In this document: positions 37,107 through 47,050 of the stretch, piece by piece | How the letters are laid out: each line of letters opens with the position of its first letter | How positions within the stretch are numbered: position 1 is the stretch's first letter | Assembly: GCF_017315755.1 (NCBI RefSeq) | Contig: NZ_JAFLRJ010000036.1 | Location: forward strand, 1 to 64,000 | Direction: 5' to 3' | Source of the DNA: Streptomyces beijiangensis | GTDB taxonomy: Bacteria; Actinomycetota; Actinomycetes; Streptomycetales; Streptomycetaceae | Length of the DNA stretch: 64,000 nt | The notes under the pieces: model-generated | What the model was told of the DNA's origin: nothing | Seen by the model: only the letters and a program-made list of their open reading frames with translations | Database searches by the model: none | Position numbers and translations under genes: made by a program

Positions 37107-37970
37107 TCACCGGGTGGCCCAGCTCAGTACGCGGGCGAGGACCCGCAGAGCCCCGAAGTGCGCCGCCCCGCGCTCGACCACCAGTTCGGCGCGGGGGATC
37201 CGCTCGGCCAGCCAGCGGGTGTGGGCCACCGGGGCGAAGACGTCGTCCTCACCGTGCCAGAGCAGCACCGGCGCGCTGATGTCCTGGGGGCGGAACTCCC
37301 AGTCGTTGGCGAAGGCCATGACGTCGTCGACCCAGCCGTCGGCCGAACTCCGCAGCGCCTCGGCGAAGTTGCGCACCAGCATGGCCCGTATCCCGGTGTC
37401 CGAGACGATGCCCCGGTCGGAGTCGGAGAGGTCGCGGTGCATATCGGCGACCGAACCCGCCGGATCCGATCTGATCCCCACTGACCTGAACTCCAGCGCC
37501 GCGGTCAACTGGCGGTGCCCGGCAGCCGCGTTGACGTACTCACGGACATTGGCCGCAGTCATGCCGTCGAACCAGTCGAGGCCCCGCGCATCGCGCGGCG
37601 CGAGTCCCACGAGGGATGCCGCACGCACGGCACGGCGCGGCAGCAGTGCGGCGCAGGCGAGTGCGTGCGGGGCGCCGCCGGAGCGGCCGACGACGGCGAA
37701 CTCGGCCAGGTCCAGGGCGTCGGCGATGGTCTCCACATCCGCGGCCGCATGAGCCACCGGTCGCCCCGGCAGCCGGTCCGAATCGCCGTATCCAGGACGG
37801 TCGAAGGTGATCAGATGCACCCCGAGCCGGTAGAGCACCGCGCTGCGCGGCGCCGGTCCCAGCCTGCTGCCAGGGGTCCCGTGCAGCAGAAAGACGGGCC
37901 TGCCCCGTAGATTTCCGTGGTGCTCGACCGCCAGCTTCCGGCCGTCCTTGGTACGTATCACCTGCCCCAC
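37107..37970 (-). CDS. Alpha/beta hydrolase
   Basis: 287-residue alpha/beta hydrolase. The oxyanion HGTPGSR follows strand 3, the nucleophile is in VVGRSGGAPHALA (GxSxG), and the acid and His regions are LLWHGEDDVFAP and GAAHFGAL. GTG 37970 has GGGGGAGG about 7 nt upstream. It is convergent with fxsT. The substrate is unknown. Confidence 0.88.
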   Translation of the reverse strand: MGQVIRTKDGRKLAVEHHGNLRGRPVFLLHGTPGSRLGPAPRSAVLYRLGVHLITFDRPGYGDSDRLPGRPVAHAAADVETIADALDLAEFAVVGRSGGAPHALACAALLPRRAVRAASLVGLAPRDARGLDWFDGMTAANVREYVNAAAGHRQLTAALEFRSVGIRSDPAGSVADMHRDLSDSDRGIVSDTGIRAMLVRNFAEALRSSADGWVDDVMAFANDWEFRPQDISAPVLLWHGEDDVFAPVAHTRWLAERIPRAELVVERGAAHFGALRVLARVLSWATR

Positions 37971-38061
37971 GTCGTGCCTCCCCCCGTAAGTCCCGGTACG
38001 CGGCAAGTATGGGCATGGGCCGGGGGGTTGGTACATACCCGCACAAGGCGAATGCGCCCCT

Positions 38062-38868
38062 TCAGTACGGGCGGTTGGCCGGAAGCCACTGCCGGGCGAA
38101 GTCCACGGCATCGGTGGCGCGGAACAGTCGGCAGGACGCGGCGCCGACGGGTCCTGAGCACAGGTTCCGGCTTCCGTACGTGCGCTCGAAGGCGTCCCCG
38201 AGGGAGGCGAAGTCGCTGTCGTCCAGGGCGACATCCTCGTAACTCCACCACGTACGCCCGCCCGGCGCGGAGACCACGCAGCGGTAGGTGCGGCGAGGTG
38301 GCGCCGGCACCCGGTACTCGCCGAGGTGGAATGCGGTGCAGCTGGCGAACCCGGTCCCCAGGAGCAGGACGCGGGCGCCGGCGGCGTAGAGGCGGGCCAG
38401 CGGGGAGTCCTCGCCGAGATGGCAGTCGGGGCGGTGCCCGGCCAGGAGCTGCCGGGCCTGCGGGCCCAGTGCGGCGAACGAGGTCTGTGGATGGCCGCTG
38501 CGCACGGCGCCCGGGGTCAGTCGTACTGTCTCCGCCAGGATCCCCAGCGACGGCGAAGCGGGGGTGGCCGCCCGGTCGAAGGGCGGCATGCTCGCTCGTA
38601 CGACAGCCGCGGCCTCGGTCCCGAGGTCCCGTACCCGTGCGCGATAGCCCGGCGAACTGTCGGAGTTCTCCGGGGTGAAGGCGGGCACCACCAGCGTCCC
38701 CTCCGCCCCGAGCGCCCGCCGCAGGGCGCGGACGACGGACTCCGCGCCACCGTCCACCGCGCCGACCGCACGAAGTGAGGCGTGCACCATCAGTACGTCG
38801 CCGGGCTTCACGCCCAACTCGGCCAGCTGGTCGGTCAGTTGCTGTTCGCTGTGGCACGGTCGCTGCAT
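38062..38868 (-). CDS. AAC(3)-family aminoglycoside N-acetyltransferase-like protein
   Basis: 268 residues. The AAC(3) signatures are present: VLMVHASLRAVGAVDGGAES, PPFDRAATPASPSLGILAET, HPQTSFAALG and LLLGTGFASCTAFHLGEYR. Such enzymes acetylate the 3-amino group of 2-deoxystreptamine antibiotics, though many actinobacterial chromosomal members have other or unknown substrates. ATG 38868 follows GACAAT by 6 nt (probable leaderless). Confidence 0.85.
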   Translation of the reverse strand: MQRPCHSEQQLTDQLAELGVKPGDVLMVHASLRAVGAVDGGAESVVRALRRALGAEGTLVVPAFTPENSDSSPGYRARVRDLGTEAAAVVRASMPPFDRAATPASPSLGILAETVRLTPGAVRSGHPQTSFAALGPQARQLLAGHRPDCHLGEDSPLARLYAAGARVLLLGTGFASCTAFHLGEYRVPAPPRRTYRCVVSAPGGRTWWSYEDVALDDSDFASLGDAFERTYGSRNLCSGPVGAASCRLFRATDAVDFARQWLPANRPY

Positions 38869-38887
38869 GGGGCCATTGTCGGCCAGG

Positions 38888-39292
38888 TCAGCCCAGGCGC
38901 GGGATCTCGATCGCGGGGCAGCGGTCCATGACCATGTCGAGTCCGGCGGCACGGGTGCGGTCGTACGCATCCTGGTCCACGACCCCGAGCTGGAACCAGA
39001 CGGCCTTCGCGCCGACGGCGACGGCCTCGTCGGCAACCTTCCCCGCGAGGGCGCTGTTCACGAAGACATCCACCACGTCGACGGGGAACGGAACGTCCTG
39101 CAGGGTGGGGTACCCCTGCTCCCCATGGACCGTCTCGGCCTTCGGGTGCACGGGGACGACTCGCTTGCCGTAGCGCTGCAGGACGTCCGCGACCCTGTAC
39201 GCGGCGCGCTCCTTGTTCGACGACAGGCCGACGACGGCCCAGGTGTCGCCGGACTCCGCGAGGATCCTGCGGATCGTGTCCTGGTCCTGCAT
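38888..39292 (-). CDS. CoA-binding (YccU-type) protein
   Basis: 134 residues forming a CoA-binding Rossmann fold (WAVVGLSSNKERAAYRVADV, VVPVHPKAETVHGEQGYPTL, VDVVDVFVNS, AVWFQLGVVD). It is related to the N-terminus of succinyl-CoA ligase alpha chains but stands alone, as in YccU. Its function is not defined. It lies upstream of, and on the same strand as, the AAC(3)-like gene with a 19-bp gap, so they may be cotranscribed. Confidence 0.88.
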   Translation of the reverse strand: MQDQDTIRRILAESGDTWAVVGLSSNKERAAYRVADVLQRYGKRVVPVHPKAETVHGEQGYPTLQDVPFPVDVVDVFVNSALAGKVADEAVAVGAKAVWFQLGVVDQDAYDRTRAAGLDMVMDRCPAIEIPRLG

Positions 39293-39403
39293 GTCCTTCT
39301 CCTCCGGCCCGGGGGGTCTTCCTGATCACGTAACTCTCCGGAGCCCCCGGTGATTCCCCGGCGGCCTGTCCGGGGTCCGCCGCACGGCGCATAGGCTGAC
39401 GGG

Positions 39404-40030
39404 ATGCAGGAGCAGTACCTGACCCTCGCCCGCGAGGGCGTGCACGAGACCGAGATCAACCGGTCGCGCTTCCTCTGCGCGCTCGCCCCCGCGGCGACGG
39501 AGCAGGAGGCGCAGGAGTTCGTCGCCCGGATCCGCAAGGAGCACCCGACCGCGTCGCACAACTGCTTCGCGTACGTCATCGGCGCCGACGCCTCCGTGCA
39601 GAAGGCGAGCGACGACGGCGAACCCGGCGGCACGGCCGGTGTCCCGATGCTGCAGATGCTGATGCGGCGCGAGGTGCGGTACGCCGTCGCGGTCGTCACC
39701 CGGTACTACGGCGGGGTGAAGCTGGGCGCGGGCGGGCTGATCAGGGCGTACGGAGGGGCCGTCGGTGAAGCGCTCGACGCGGTCGGCACGATCACCCGCC
39801 GGCGCTTCCGGCTGGTCACCGTCACCGTCGACCACCAGCGGGCAGGGAAGCTGGAGAACGATCTCCGGGCCACCGGGCGGTCCGTGCGCGATGTGCGCTA
39901 CACGGAGAACGTGACGATCGAGATCGGGCTGCCGGACGCCGATGTGGAGTCTTTCCGCGGCTGGCTCGCCGACAGCACTGCGGGCGCGGCGGTGCTGGAG
40001 CTGGGCGGGGAGGCGTACGGCGACGCCTGA
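39404..40030 (+). CDS. YigZ/IMPACT-family protein
   Basis: 208 residues. The UPF0029 signature VVTRYYGGVKLGAGGLIRAY is intact, after SHNCFAYVIG and SDDGEPGGTAGVPML. It is related to eukaryotic IMPACT, a ribosome/translation-linked factor; the bacterial role is unclear. ATG 39404 lies 6 nt after TAGGCT with no RBS (leaderless). Confidence 0.92.
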   Translation: MQEQYLTLAREGVHETEINRSRFLCALAPAATEQEAQEFVARIRKEHPTASHNCFAYVIGADASVQKASDDGEPGGTAGVPMLQMLMRREVRYAVAVVTRYYGGVKLGAGGLIRAYGGAVGEALDAVGTITRRRFRLVTVTVDHQRAGKLENDLRATGRSVRDVRYTENVTIEIGLPDADVESFRGWLADSTAGAAVLELGGEAYGDA

Positions 40031-40101
40031 GTGTCTCCGGAAAGCACGGATACGGGGGTAACCGCCCGTGATGTCAGACCACCCGGTTAACCTCGGGGAT
40101 C

Positions 40102-41268
40102 ATGAGGCTCCTGCACACGTCCGACTGGCACCTGGGACGGTCCTTCCACCGGGTCGGGCTTCTCGACGCGCAGGCCGCGTACCTCGACCACCTGGTGGCG
40201 ACGGTGCGCGAGCGCGACGTGGACGCGGTGCTGGTGGCCGGGGACGTCTACGACCGGGCGGTGCCTCCGCTCGCCGCCGTCGAGCTCTTCGACCGGGCGC
40301 TGCACCGGCTCGCCGACGCCGGTGTGCAGACGGTCATGATCTCCGGGAACCACGACTCGGCGCGCAGGCTCGGTGTCGGCGCGGGGCTCATGGGGCGTGC
40401 GGGCATCCATCTGCGGACCGACCCGGCCGGCTGCGCCACCCCGGTGGTGCTCTCCGACACGCATGGTGACGTGGCCTTCTACGGGCTGCCCTATCTCGAG
40501 CCCGCGCTGGTGCGCGACGAGCTCAAGGCGGAGATGGCCGGGCACGAGGCCGTTCTCGCGGCAGCCATGCGGCGGGTACGGACCGATCTCGCGGGCCGGG
40601 CCGCGGGCACACGGTCCGTCGTCCTCGCCCACGCCTTCGTCGCGGGCGGCGAACCGAGCGACAGTGAGCGCGACATCACCGTCGGCGGGGTGGCCGCCGT
40701 CCCCTCCGGGGTCTTCGACGGCATCGACTATGTCGCGCTGGGGCATCTGCACGGCTGCCAGACGGTCACCGAGCGCGTCCGCTACTCAGGCTCGCCGCTC
40801 GCCTACTCCTTCTCCGAGGTCGACCACCGCAAGACGATGTGGCTCATCGACCTCGGCCCCGGCGGGGAGATCGGAGCCGAGCGTCTCGACTGCCCGGTTC
40901 CGCGCGGGCTCGCCCGGATCAGGGGCAGGCTCGACGAGCTCCTGGACGATCCCGCTCTCGTACGTCATGAGGAGTCGTGGGTTGAGGCGACGCTCACCGA
41001 CCCGGTGCGGCCGCCCGAGCCCATGGCGCAACTGGCCGGGCGCTTCCCGCACGTACTGAGTCTCCTCTTCGAGCCCGACCGGGCCCCGGAGGATCCCCTC
41101 GCTTCGTACGCCCAGCGGCTGAAGGGGCGAAGCGACCAGCAGATCGCCGAGGACTTCGTGGCGCATGTGCGCGGCGGCGCCGGGCCCGACGAACGGGAGC
41201 GGACCGTGCTCGTCGGCGCCTTCGACGACGTCCGTGTGGACGACGGGGTGAAGGAAGTGGCCCGATGA
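40102..41268 (+). CDS. sbcD: Exonuclease SbcD
   Basis: 388-residue nuclease subunit of the SbcCD (Mre11-Rad50-like) complex, which opens hairpins and processes DNA ends. Metallophosphatase motifs are all present: TSDWHLGR, AGDVYDRA, SGNHDSARR and GHLHG. A SbcD C-terminal domain follows. It overlaps sbcC by 4 nt, as usual for this pair. A TTAACCT -10-like box lies 8 nt before the ATG. Confidence 0.96.
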   Translation: MRLLHTSDWHLGRSFHRVGLLDAQAAYLDHLVATVRERDVDAVLVAGDVYDRAVPPLAAVELFDRALHRLADAGVQTVMISGNHDSARRLGVGAGLMGRAGIHLRTDPAGCATPVVLSDTHGDVAFYGLPYLEPALVRDELKAEMAGHEAVLAAAMRRVRTDLAGRAAGTRSVVLAHAFVAGGEPSDSERDITVGGVAAVPSGVFDGIDYVALGHLHGCQTVTERVRYSGSPLAYSFSEVDHRKTMWLIDLGPGGEIGAERLDCPVPRGLARIRGRLDELLDDPALVRHEESWVEATLTDPVRPPEPMAQLAGRFPHVLSLLFEPDRAPEDPLASYAQRLKGRSDQQIAEDFVAHVRGGAGPDERERTVLVGAFDDVRVDDGVKEVAR

Positions 41269-44200
41269 GACTGCACTCGCTGCACATCAGCGCTTTCGGC
41301 CCCTTCGCCGCGCCCCAGGTCGTCGACTTCGACGCACTGTCCTCCGCCGGACTCTTCCTGCTGCACGGGCCCACCGGCGCGGGCAAGACCTCCGTCCTCG
41401 ACGCCGTCTGCTTCGCGCTGTACGGCGCGGTGCCGGGCGCCAGGCAGAGCCCCGGTGCCACGCTGCGCAGCGACCACGCCGCGGACGCGCAGCTGACCGA
41501 GATCCGCCTCGAACTGACCGTGGCAGGAAGGCGGTTGGAGATCACCCGGCAGCCCGCACAGCCGAGGCCCAAAAAGCGCGGAACCGGATATGTGACGGAG
41601 AAGGCCCAGAGCGGGCTCCGTGAGTACGACCCGCAAGCCGGGGCCTGGAAGGCGCTGAGCCGCTCCCACCAGGAGATCGGCGAGGAGATCAGCCAGCTCG
41701 TGGGGATGAGCAGGGAGCAGTTCTGCCAGGTGGTGCTGTTGCCGCAGGGAGACTTCGCACGCTTCCTGCGTGCTGACGCCGAGGCGCGCGGCAAGCTCCT
41801 CGGGCGGCTCTTCGACACCCGGCGCTTCGCCGCGGTCGAGGAGCGCCTTGCCGAGCTGCGGCGCGCGGCCGAGCAGCAGGTACGCGCCGGTGACGAGCGG
41901 CTCCTGACCTTGGCGCACCGGATGGCCGAGGCCGCGGGCAGGGCGGCGGCGGAGTGGCCGCTGCCCGACGCGCAGCCGGGCGACCCCGGCCTCGCCGAGT
42001 CCGTACTGGAATGGGCCGCGATCGCCCGCAGCGGCGCGCGCGAACGCCTCGACATCGCCTCGGGGGCCGTGCAGGCGGCCGAGAGCAGGCAGGCCGCCGC
42101 CCGGCTCGCGCTGGATGCCGAGCGTGAGCTGGCCAGGCTCCAGCAGCGGTACGCGGACACGCAGAGGCGCGCCGGTGAGCTGGCGGCCCGCCGCCCCGAG
42201 TACGAGCAGGTACGGGCACGCCTGGACCGGGCCAGGAAGGCGGAGCGGGTGGCGCCCGCACTCTCCCTCCGCGAGCAGGCCGAGGGCGCTCACGGCGCGG
42301 CGAGCAACGGCCGCGAAAGATCCCGCGCCCAGCTTCCCTCCGCCCTCCACGACGCCGGTGCGGAACAACTCTCCGCGCTGGGAAGGACGTTGCGGCAGGA
42401 GCTGGGCGGCCTGGAGGCCGCCTGCAGGGACGAAAGGCGCAGCGCGGAGATCACCGCAGACCTGGCGGCGCTGGAGCGCGAGGCGCGCGGCGACGACGAA
42501 CTGATCCAGGAGTCGGCCGGCTGGCTCTCGGGCTGGGACACCGAGCGCAGCCGTCTGCAGGACCGTATCGAAGCCGCGCGGGAAGCCGGGACGCTCGCCG
42601 AACAGCTCGCCGGACAGCTGGAACCGGCCCGCGGCAGGCTGGAGGCGGCGCGCGAGCGCGACCGGCTGGAGAGCGGGGCCGCCACAGCCGAGGACGCGCT
42701 GCGCGCCGCCCGCGAGCGGGCGAGTGCGGCGCACGAGTCCTGGCTCGGCCTCAGGGAGCGCAGACTGCTGGGCATCGCCGCCGAACTGGCGGCCGGTCTG
42801 CGCGACGGCGAACCGTGCACGGTCTGCGGGGCGACCGCGCACCCGTCCCCGGCGCAGGCCGGTGCGGGCCATGTGGACCGGACGGCGGAAGAAGAGGCGT
42901 ACGCCCGCCACACCCGCGCCGAGGAGGCCCGCGCCGAGGAGGAGCGCAGGCTCGCAGGGGTACGGGAAGCCGTGGCCGTGGCCCGCGGCGAGGCGGGCAC
43001 CGCCACCGTCGCCGAACTGGCCGGGCTCACCGGCCGGTTGCAGCAGGAGTACAACGAAGCGCACACCGTCGCGGCAGGGACGCACGCGGCCCGCGAAGCA
43101 CTCGACCGCGCCGAGCGCGAGCACGCGCGACGCGTCGCCGCACAACAGCAGGCCGAACTCCGAGCCTCCGGACGGACCTCACGGCGCGAGACCCTCGAAG
43201 GCGAACGGGGTGCGCTGGAGAAGGACTTGACCCGTGCGCGGGGGGACGCCGGCAGCGTGGCCGAGCACGCCGCCCTCCTGGAGCGCCGGGTACGGCTGCT
43301 CGAAGCGGCGGTCGATGCGGTACGCGCGGTGGAGACGACCGCCCAGCAGCTGAAGGAGGCCGACGACCGCCTCGCCGACGCGGCGTTCCGGGCCGGCTTC
43401 GACACCCCGCAGGCAGCCGCCGCCGAGCTGCTCCCCGAGGACGGGCACCGTCGTCTGCAGCACCAGGCGGACGCCTGGCAGGCCGAGGAGGCGGCGGTCG
43501 CCGACCGGCTCGCCGAAGAGGACGCGGCACGGGCGGCAGAGCTCCCGCAGGCGAACCCCGACACCGCACGGGCCGCCTTCGACCGGGCGGAGCGCAGCGT
43601 GCGCGAGTCGGGGTCGGCCCTGGATGCGGCCCGCGAGCGCGGCAGCGCACTCGCCAGGCTCTCCCGGCAGGCCGCCGAGGAGCTGAGGAGCCTCGGGCCA
43701 CGGCGCGAGGAGTACGACCGGGTGGCCCGGCTGGCGGGTCTCACGGCGGGCACCTCCACGGACAACGAACGCAGGATGCGCCTGGAGTCGTACGTCCTCG
43801 CGGCCCGCCTCGAGCAGGTCGCCGCAGCAGCCACCGTACGGCTGCAGCGCATGTCGTCGGGCCGCTACACCCTGGTGCACTCCGACGCCAGAGCGGGCGG
43901 CCGCAGCCGCTCCGGCCTCGGTCTGCATGTCGTCGACGCCTGGACCGGGCGCGAGCGGGACACCGCGACACTCTCGGGCGGTGAGACGTTCTTCGCCTCG
44001 CTCGCCCTGGCCCTGGGCCTGGCCGACGTGGTCACCGACGAGGCCGGCGGCATCCGTCTCGACACCCTCTTCATCGATGAGGGCTTCGGCAGCCTCGACG
44101 AGCAGACGCTGGACGAGGTCCTTGATGTACTGGACTCGCTGCGCGAGCGGGACCGCAGCGTCGGCATCGTCAGCCATGTCGCTGACCTGCGCCGTCGTAT

Positions 44201-44270
44201 CCCCGCGCAGCTGGAAGTGATCAAGAACCGGGCGGGATCGATCGTGTCCCAGCAGGGAGCCCGCGACTGA
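41265..44270 (+). CDS. sbcC: Exonuclease SbcC with island-supplied C-terminus
   Basis: 1001-residue SMC-like ATPase partner of SbcD. The N-terminal P-loop is HGPTGAGKTSVLDAVCF, long coiled coils flank a zinc hook CTVCG near residue 522, and the C-terminal half-site carries TLSGGETFFASLALALGLAD and Walker B TLFIDEGFGSLDEQT. It starts in the sbcD stop (ATGA). The final 64 codons, from 44079 on, come from the integrated island: the same sequence recurs at 61469 followed by a different ending (AAGLSG). The protein is thus a hybrid but keeps all motifs, so it is likely functional. Confidence 0.95.
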   Translation: MRLHSLHISAFGPFAAPQVVDFDALSSAGLFLLHGPTGAGKTSVLDAVCFALYGAVPGARQSPGATLRSDHAADAQLTEIRLELTVAGRRLEITRQPAQPRPKKRGTGYVTEKAQSGLREYDPQAGAWKALSRSHQEIGEEISQLVGMSREQFCQVVLLPQGDFARFLRADAEARGKLLGRLFDTRRFAAVEERLAELRRAAEQQVRAGDERLLTLAHRMAEAAGRAAAEWPLPDAQPGDPGLAESVLEWAAIARSGARERLDIASGAVQAAESRQAAARLALDAERELARLQQRYADTQRRAGELAARRPEYEQVRARLDRARKAERVAPALSLREQAEGAHGAASNGRERSRAQLPSALHDAGAEQLSALGRTLRQELGGLEAACRDERRSAEITADLAALEREARGDDELIQESAGWLSGWDTERSRLQDRIEAAREAGTLAEQLAGQLEPARGRLEAARERDRLESGAATAEDALRAARERASAAHESWLGLRERRLLGIAAELAAGLRDGEPCTVCGATAHPSPAQAGAGHVDRTAEEEAYARHTRAEEARAEEERRLAGVREAVAVARGEAGTATVAELAGLTGRLQQEYNEAHTVAAGTHAAREALDRAEREHARRVAAQQQAELRASGRTSRRETLEGERGALEKDLTRARGDAGSVAEHAALLERRVRLLEAAVDAVRAVETTAQQLKEADDRLADAAFRAGFDTPQAAAAELLPEDGHRRLQHQADAWQAEEAAVADRLAEEDAARAAELPQANPDTARAAFDRAERSVRESGSALDAARERGSALARLSRQAAEELRSLGPRREEYDRVARLAGLTAGTSTDNERRMRLESYVLAARLEQVAAAATVRLQRMSSGRYTLVHSDARAGGRSRSGLGLHVVDAWTGRERDTATLSGGETFFASLALALGLADVVTDEAGGIRLDTLFIDEGFGSLDEQTLDEVLDVLDSLRERDRSVGIVSHVADLRRRIPAQLEVIKNRAGSIVSQQGARD
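44079..44173 (+). repeat. Left copy of 95-bp direct repeat (att site of sbcC island)
   Basis: Identical base for base to 61469-61563. Weaker similarity extends on both sides (from 44065 to about 44225). To its left is uninterrupted sbcC; to its right is an sbcC end with silent differences from the displaced copy. This is the pattern left by site-specific integration into a gene 3' end. Confidence 0.85.
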
Positions 44271-44718
44271 CCCGCCAGTGCGTGGCGGTCATCGCAATGG
44301 AATCTTGCCCTACTTTGCCCGCTCTGACCTGGACCGTCTTCGCCCTGCTGTCCCCCGCTTGTCCCCCAGACTGTCCCCCGGGCCTACATGCGGTCGCGGT
44401 CGAATCGATGGCCTGTCCGTCCCTGCAGGTAGCGGGCCCGGCTGAATCGAGTGACTACCGCTCTAAGTTCGCGGACTTGCTGAGCCTGGGGGCGATGCTC
44501 ATGCGCTTTGAGGACTGCCTGTTCCGTCGGGCACGGTTTCCACAGCGACTCATCTCGGTCGTCAGAGCCCACCTGGAGGCATCGCCGTACTGGGCACGCC
44601 GACGGCGCCTCGTAATGCCCCGGCTTTGCCTGTGCCCCTTAGTGAGACGTTCGTGATCCGTGGCGACGGTACGGTCCGGCATCAGTGACGGTTGCCGAAG
44701 TCCGGGTAAGTGGTCCAC
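44271..44718. other. Left end of island, no gene recognised
   Basis: 448 bp between the sbcC stop and the IS3 relic. Three TGTCCCCC units lie at 44349-44379 (spaced 11 and 12 bp), and a single TTGTCCCCCGC occurs near the right end at 61347; they may be arm-type binding sites of a former integrase. Short frames on both strands carry no recognisable domain. Confidence 0.4.
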
Positions 44719-44838
44719 CGCCGGCTCCGCTTGGCGACACCGGTAGAACCCCGACCGGGACACCCGGAAAATCCTGCACAGCCGCTGTATGCCGTACTCC
44801 ATGTGGTGATCGGAGATGAACCGCCAGCGGCTGTTCAT
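44719..44838 (-). pseudogene. IS3-family transposase OrfB, N-terminal remnant
   Basis: From ATG 44838 about 40 codons (MNSRWRFISDHHMEYGIQRL, then RIFRVSRSGFYR) match the start of IS3-family OrfB. The similarity then stops, so the DDE core and the left end of the element are missing. Before the IS1182 insertion this ATG overlapped the OrfA stop by 4 nt, the usual IS3 frameshift arrangement. Confidence 0.75.
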
Positions 44839-44850
44839 CGACTCATCTCC

Positions 44851-46717
44851 GATCCTGGTGGTCAATTCAGGGGATCGGTAAGTGAGCGTCAGGCTGTGGG
44901 TGGAGCCTGGGTTTTGCGGCAGTCTTGTGGTGTCTGTCCGCAGGATGGAGATGTGGTGTCGGTGCAGCCGCAGTCCTGGCCCGTTCCGGACCCGCAGATC
45001 GCGGCGGCGATCCGGACGATGTACTCAGGCCGGCGGGAGGTCCCGTTGGCGGTGCGGGTCCGTGACCGGTTCGGTGAGCTGTTCGCCGACGGCGAGTTCT
45101 CGGCTGCGTTCGGGCAGCGTGGCAGGCCCGGATGGTCGCCGGGCCGCCTCGCGCTGGTCACGGTGCTGCAGAAGGCGGAGAACCTCACCGACCGGCAGGC
45201 CGCCGAGGCAGTACGGACGGACCTGTCGTGGAAATACGCGCTCGGACTGGATCTTCAGGATCCAGGGTTCGACCACAGCGTGCTCTCGGAGTTCCGCTCC
45301 CGGGTGGTCACGCACGCTCTGGAGGAGAAGGTCCTGGACCTGCTGCTGGCCCAACTGGTCCAGCAGGGGCTTCTGGCGAGCGGAGGCAAGCAACGCACCG
45401 ACTCCACCCACGTGATCTCCGCGGTACGGGACCTGAGCTAGCTGGACCTGGCCGGTGAGGCCGTCCGCGCCGCACTTGAGGCGCTGGCCTGTGCGGCACC
45501 GCGCTGGGTGGAACAGGCAATCGACGTGCCCTCCTGGAGTCGGCGCTACAGCGACCGGATCCCGGGCTGGCACGCACCAACCTCCAAGGCCAAACGCAAC
45601 CGCCTCGCTCTCGACTTCGGCCGGGACGGCTTCGCCCTGCTCACCGCGGTATATGCGCCGCAGTCCCCGCCATGGCTGCGGGAGCTGCCGGCCGTCCAGG
45701 TCCTGCGGCGTGTGCTGGTCCAGATTTACACCCGCACCGTGTCGGGCAGCGGACGGGAGGCGGTCAAGCGGCGGGAGGCGGAAGCGGACGGTCTCCCGCC
45801 CGGCCAACAGCGCCTGACCTCGCCGTATGACACCGATGCCCGCCGCAGCGTGAAGGGCGGCCTGTTGTGGAACGGCTTCAAGATCCATATCAGCGAGACC
45901 TGCCAGGCCCCCGAATCGGCCGCGCCCGGCAACAACGCCGACGCGAGATCAGGACGGCCACCGCGCTCCCCGTGGCCGAACCTGGTCACGAACGTCATCA
46001 CGACCGACGCCACCGTCCACGACAGCGCCATGCTCGACCCTATCCACCAGGCCCTCCAGCGCCGCGGACTGTTGCCCGGGGAGCACTACCTGGACAGCGG
46101 ATACGCCTCGGCCGAGTTGATCGTGGGCTCCCTGAAGAAGTTCGGCGTCGCGCTCATCACCCCGATGTTGCGCGACCTGTCCCGCCAGGCCAGGGCCAAC
46201 GAGGGCTTCGCCACCCACGACTTCCGTATCGACTGGCAGATGCAGCAGGCCGTCTGCCCGACCGGGCAGACCAGCACCACCTGGAGCCCCTGCCACCAGG
46301 CCGGCGTGGCCACGACGGTGGTCACCTTCTCCACCAGAGACTGCGGCCCCTGCCCGCAGCGACCCCAGTGCACCACCTCCCAACTCGGGCGCCGTCAACT
46401 CACCCTGCAGCCCCAGGAGATGCACGAAGCCCTGCGCGATGCCCGCGCCCGGCAGAAGACCGAGGAATGGAAACACGACTACGCACTGCGCGCCGGGGTC
46501 GAGGGGACCATGCACCAAGCCACCGCCGTCACCGGTATCCGACGTGCCCGCTACCACGGCCTGCGGAAGACCCACCTCGACCACATCTACAGCGCGGTCG
46601 CACTGAACCTGATCCGGCTCGACACCTGGTGGAACGGCAATCCCCTCGACCGCACCCGCACCAGCCACCTCGCCCGACTCGAACTCGCCCTCACCGCCTG
46701 AATTGACCACCAGGATC
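44851..46717 (+). mobile_element. IS1182-family insertion sequence
   Basis: 1867 bp with perfect 21-bp terminal inverted repeats at 44851-44871 and 46697-46717 (ends GATCCTGGTGG...). It is flanked by 6-bp target duplications ATCTCC at 44845-44850 and 46718-46723. It is inserted exactly in the orfA/orfB junction of an IS3-type element. Rejoining the flanks restores an IS3 reading frame, so the boundaries are secure. Confidence 0.85.
44953..46701 (+). pseudogene. IS1182-type transposase broken by one amber codon
   Basis: The frame runs from GTG 44953 with the N-terminal DUF772-type domain (RDRFGELFADGEFSAAFGQR, TDSTHVISAVRDLS). It hits TAG at 45439-45441 and continues open for 420 codons with the DDE part ([41 protein letters not shown]). 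There is no other lesion. The two halves are in the same frame, so a single substitution would restore a product of about 580 residues. Confidence 0.85.
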
Positions 46718-46998
46718 ATCTCCTTCGCAAAATACTGGGCGGCCTTGCGAAGGATTTCCTTCTCCAGCTCCAGATCGCGAACCTGCTTCCGCAGCCGCTT
46801 CAGCTCCGCACGCTCGTCCGGCGTCATCGCTTCACCGGCCCCGCCGCCCATAGCGCCGCGGGCCTGCAGGACCCACTTGCGCAGGGACTCGGTGTTGATC
46901 CCGAGCTCCTTGGCCACCGAGTTGATGGACCGGCCACTGGACATGACCAGCCCGACCGCATCCCGCTTGAACTCTTCCGAATACCGGGTGACAGCCAC
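46718..46998 (-). pseudogene. IS3-family OrfA, interrupted at its 3' end
   Basis: GTG 46998 with AGGAGG 8 nt upstream encodes a small HTH_Tnp_1 protein ([38 protein letters not shown]), then the leucine-zipper part with [19 protein letters not shown]. It is cut by the IS1182 element just before its last codons. OrfB begins on the far side of that insertion. Confidence 0.85.
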
Positions 46999-47027
46999 CT
47001 GGACACCTCCTCGTCGGATCCCACGAT

Positions 47028-47050
47028 CCGACCTTCAAGGACTGTCCACA
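47028..47050 (-). repeat. Terminal end of the IS3-type element
   Basis: Read on the minus strand this is TGTGGACAGTCCTTGAAGG and on, 30 bp before OrfA, beginning with the TG typical of IS3-family ends. The matching opposite end was not found, so the element is truncated on the other side. Confidence 0.55.
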
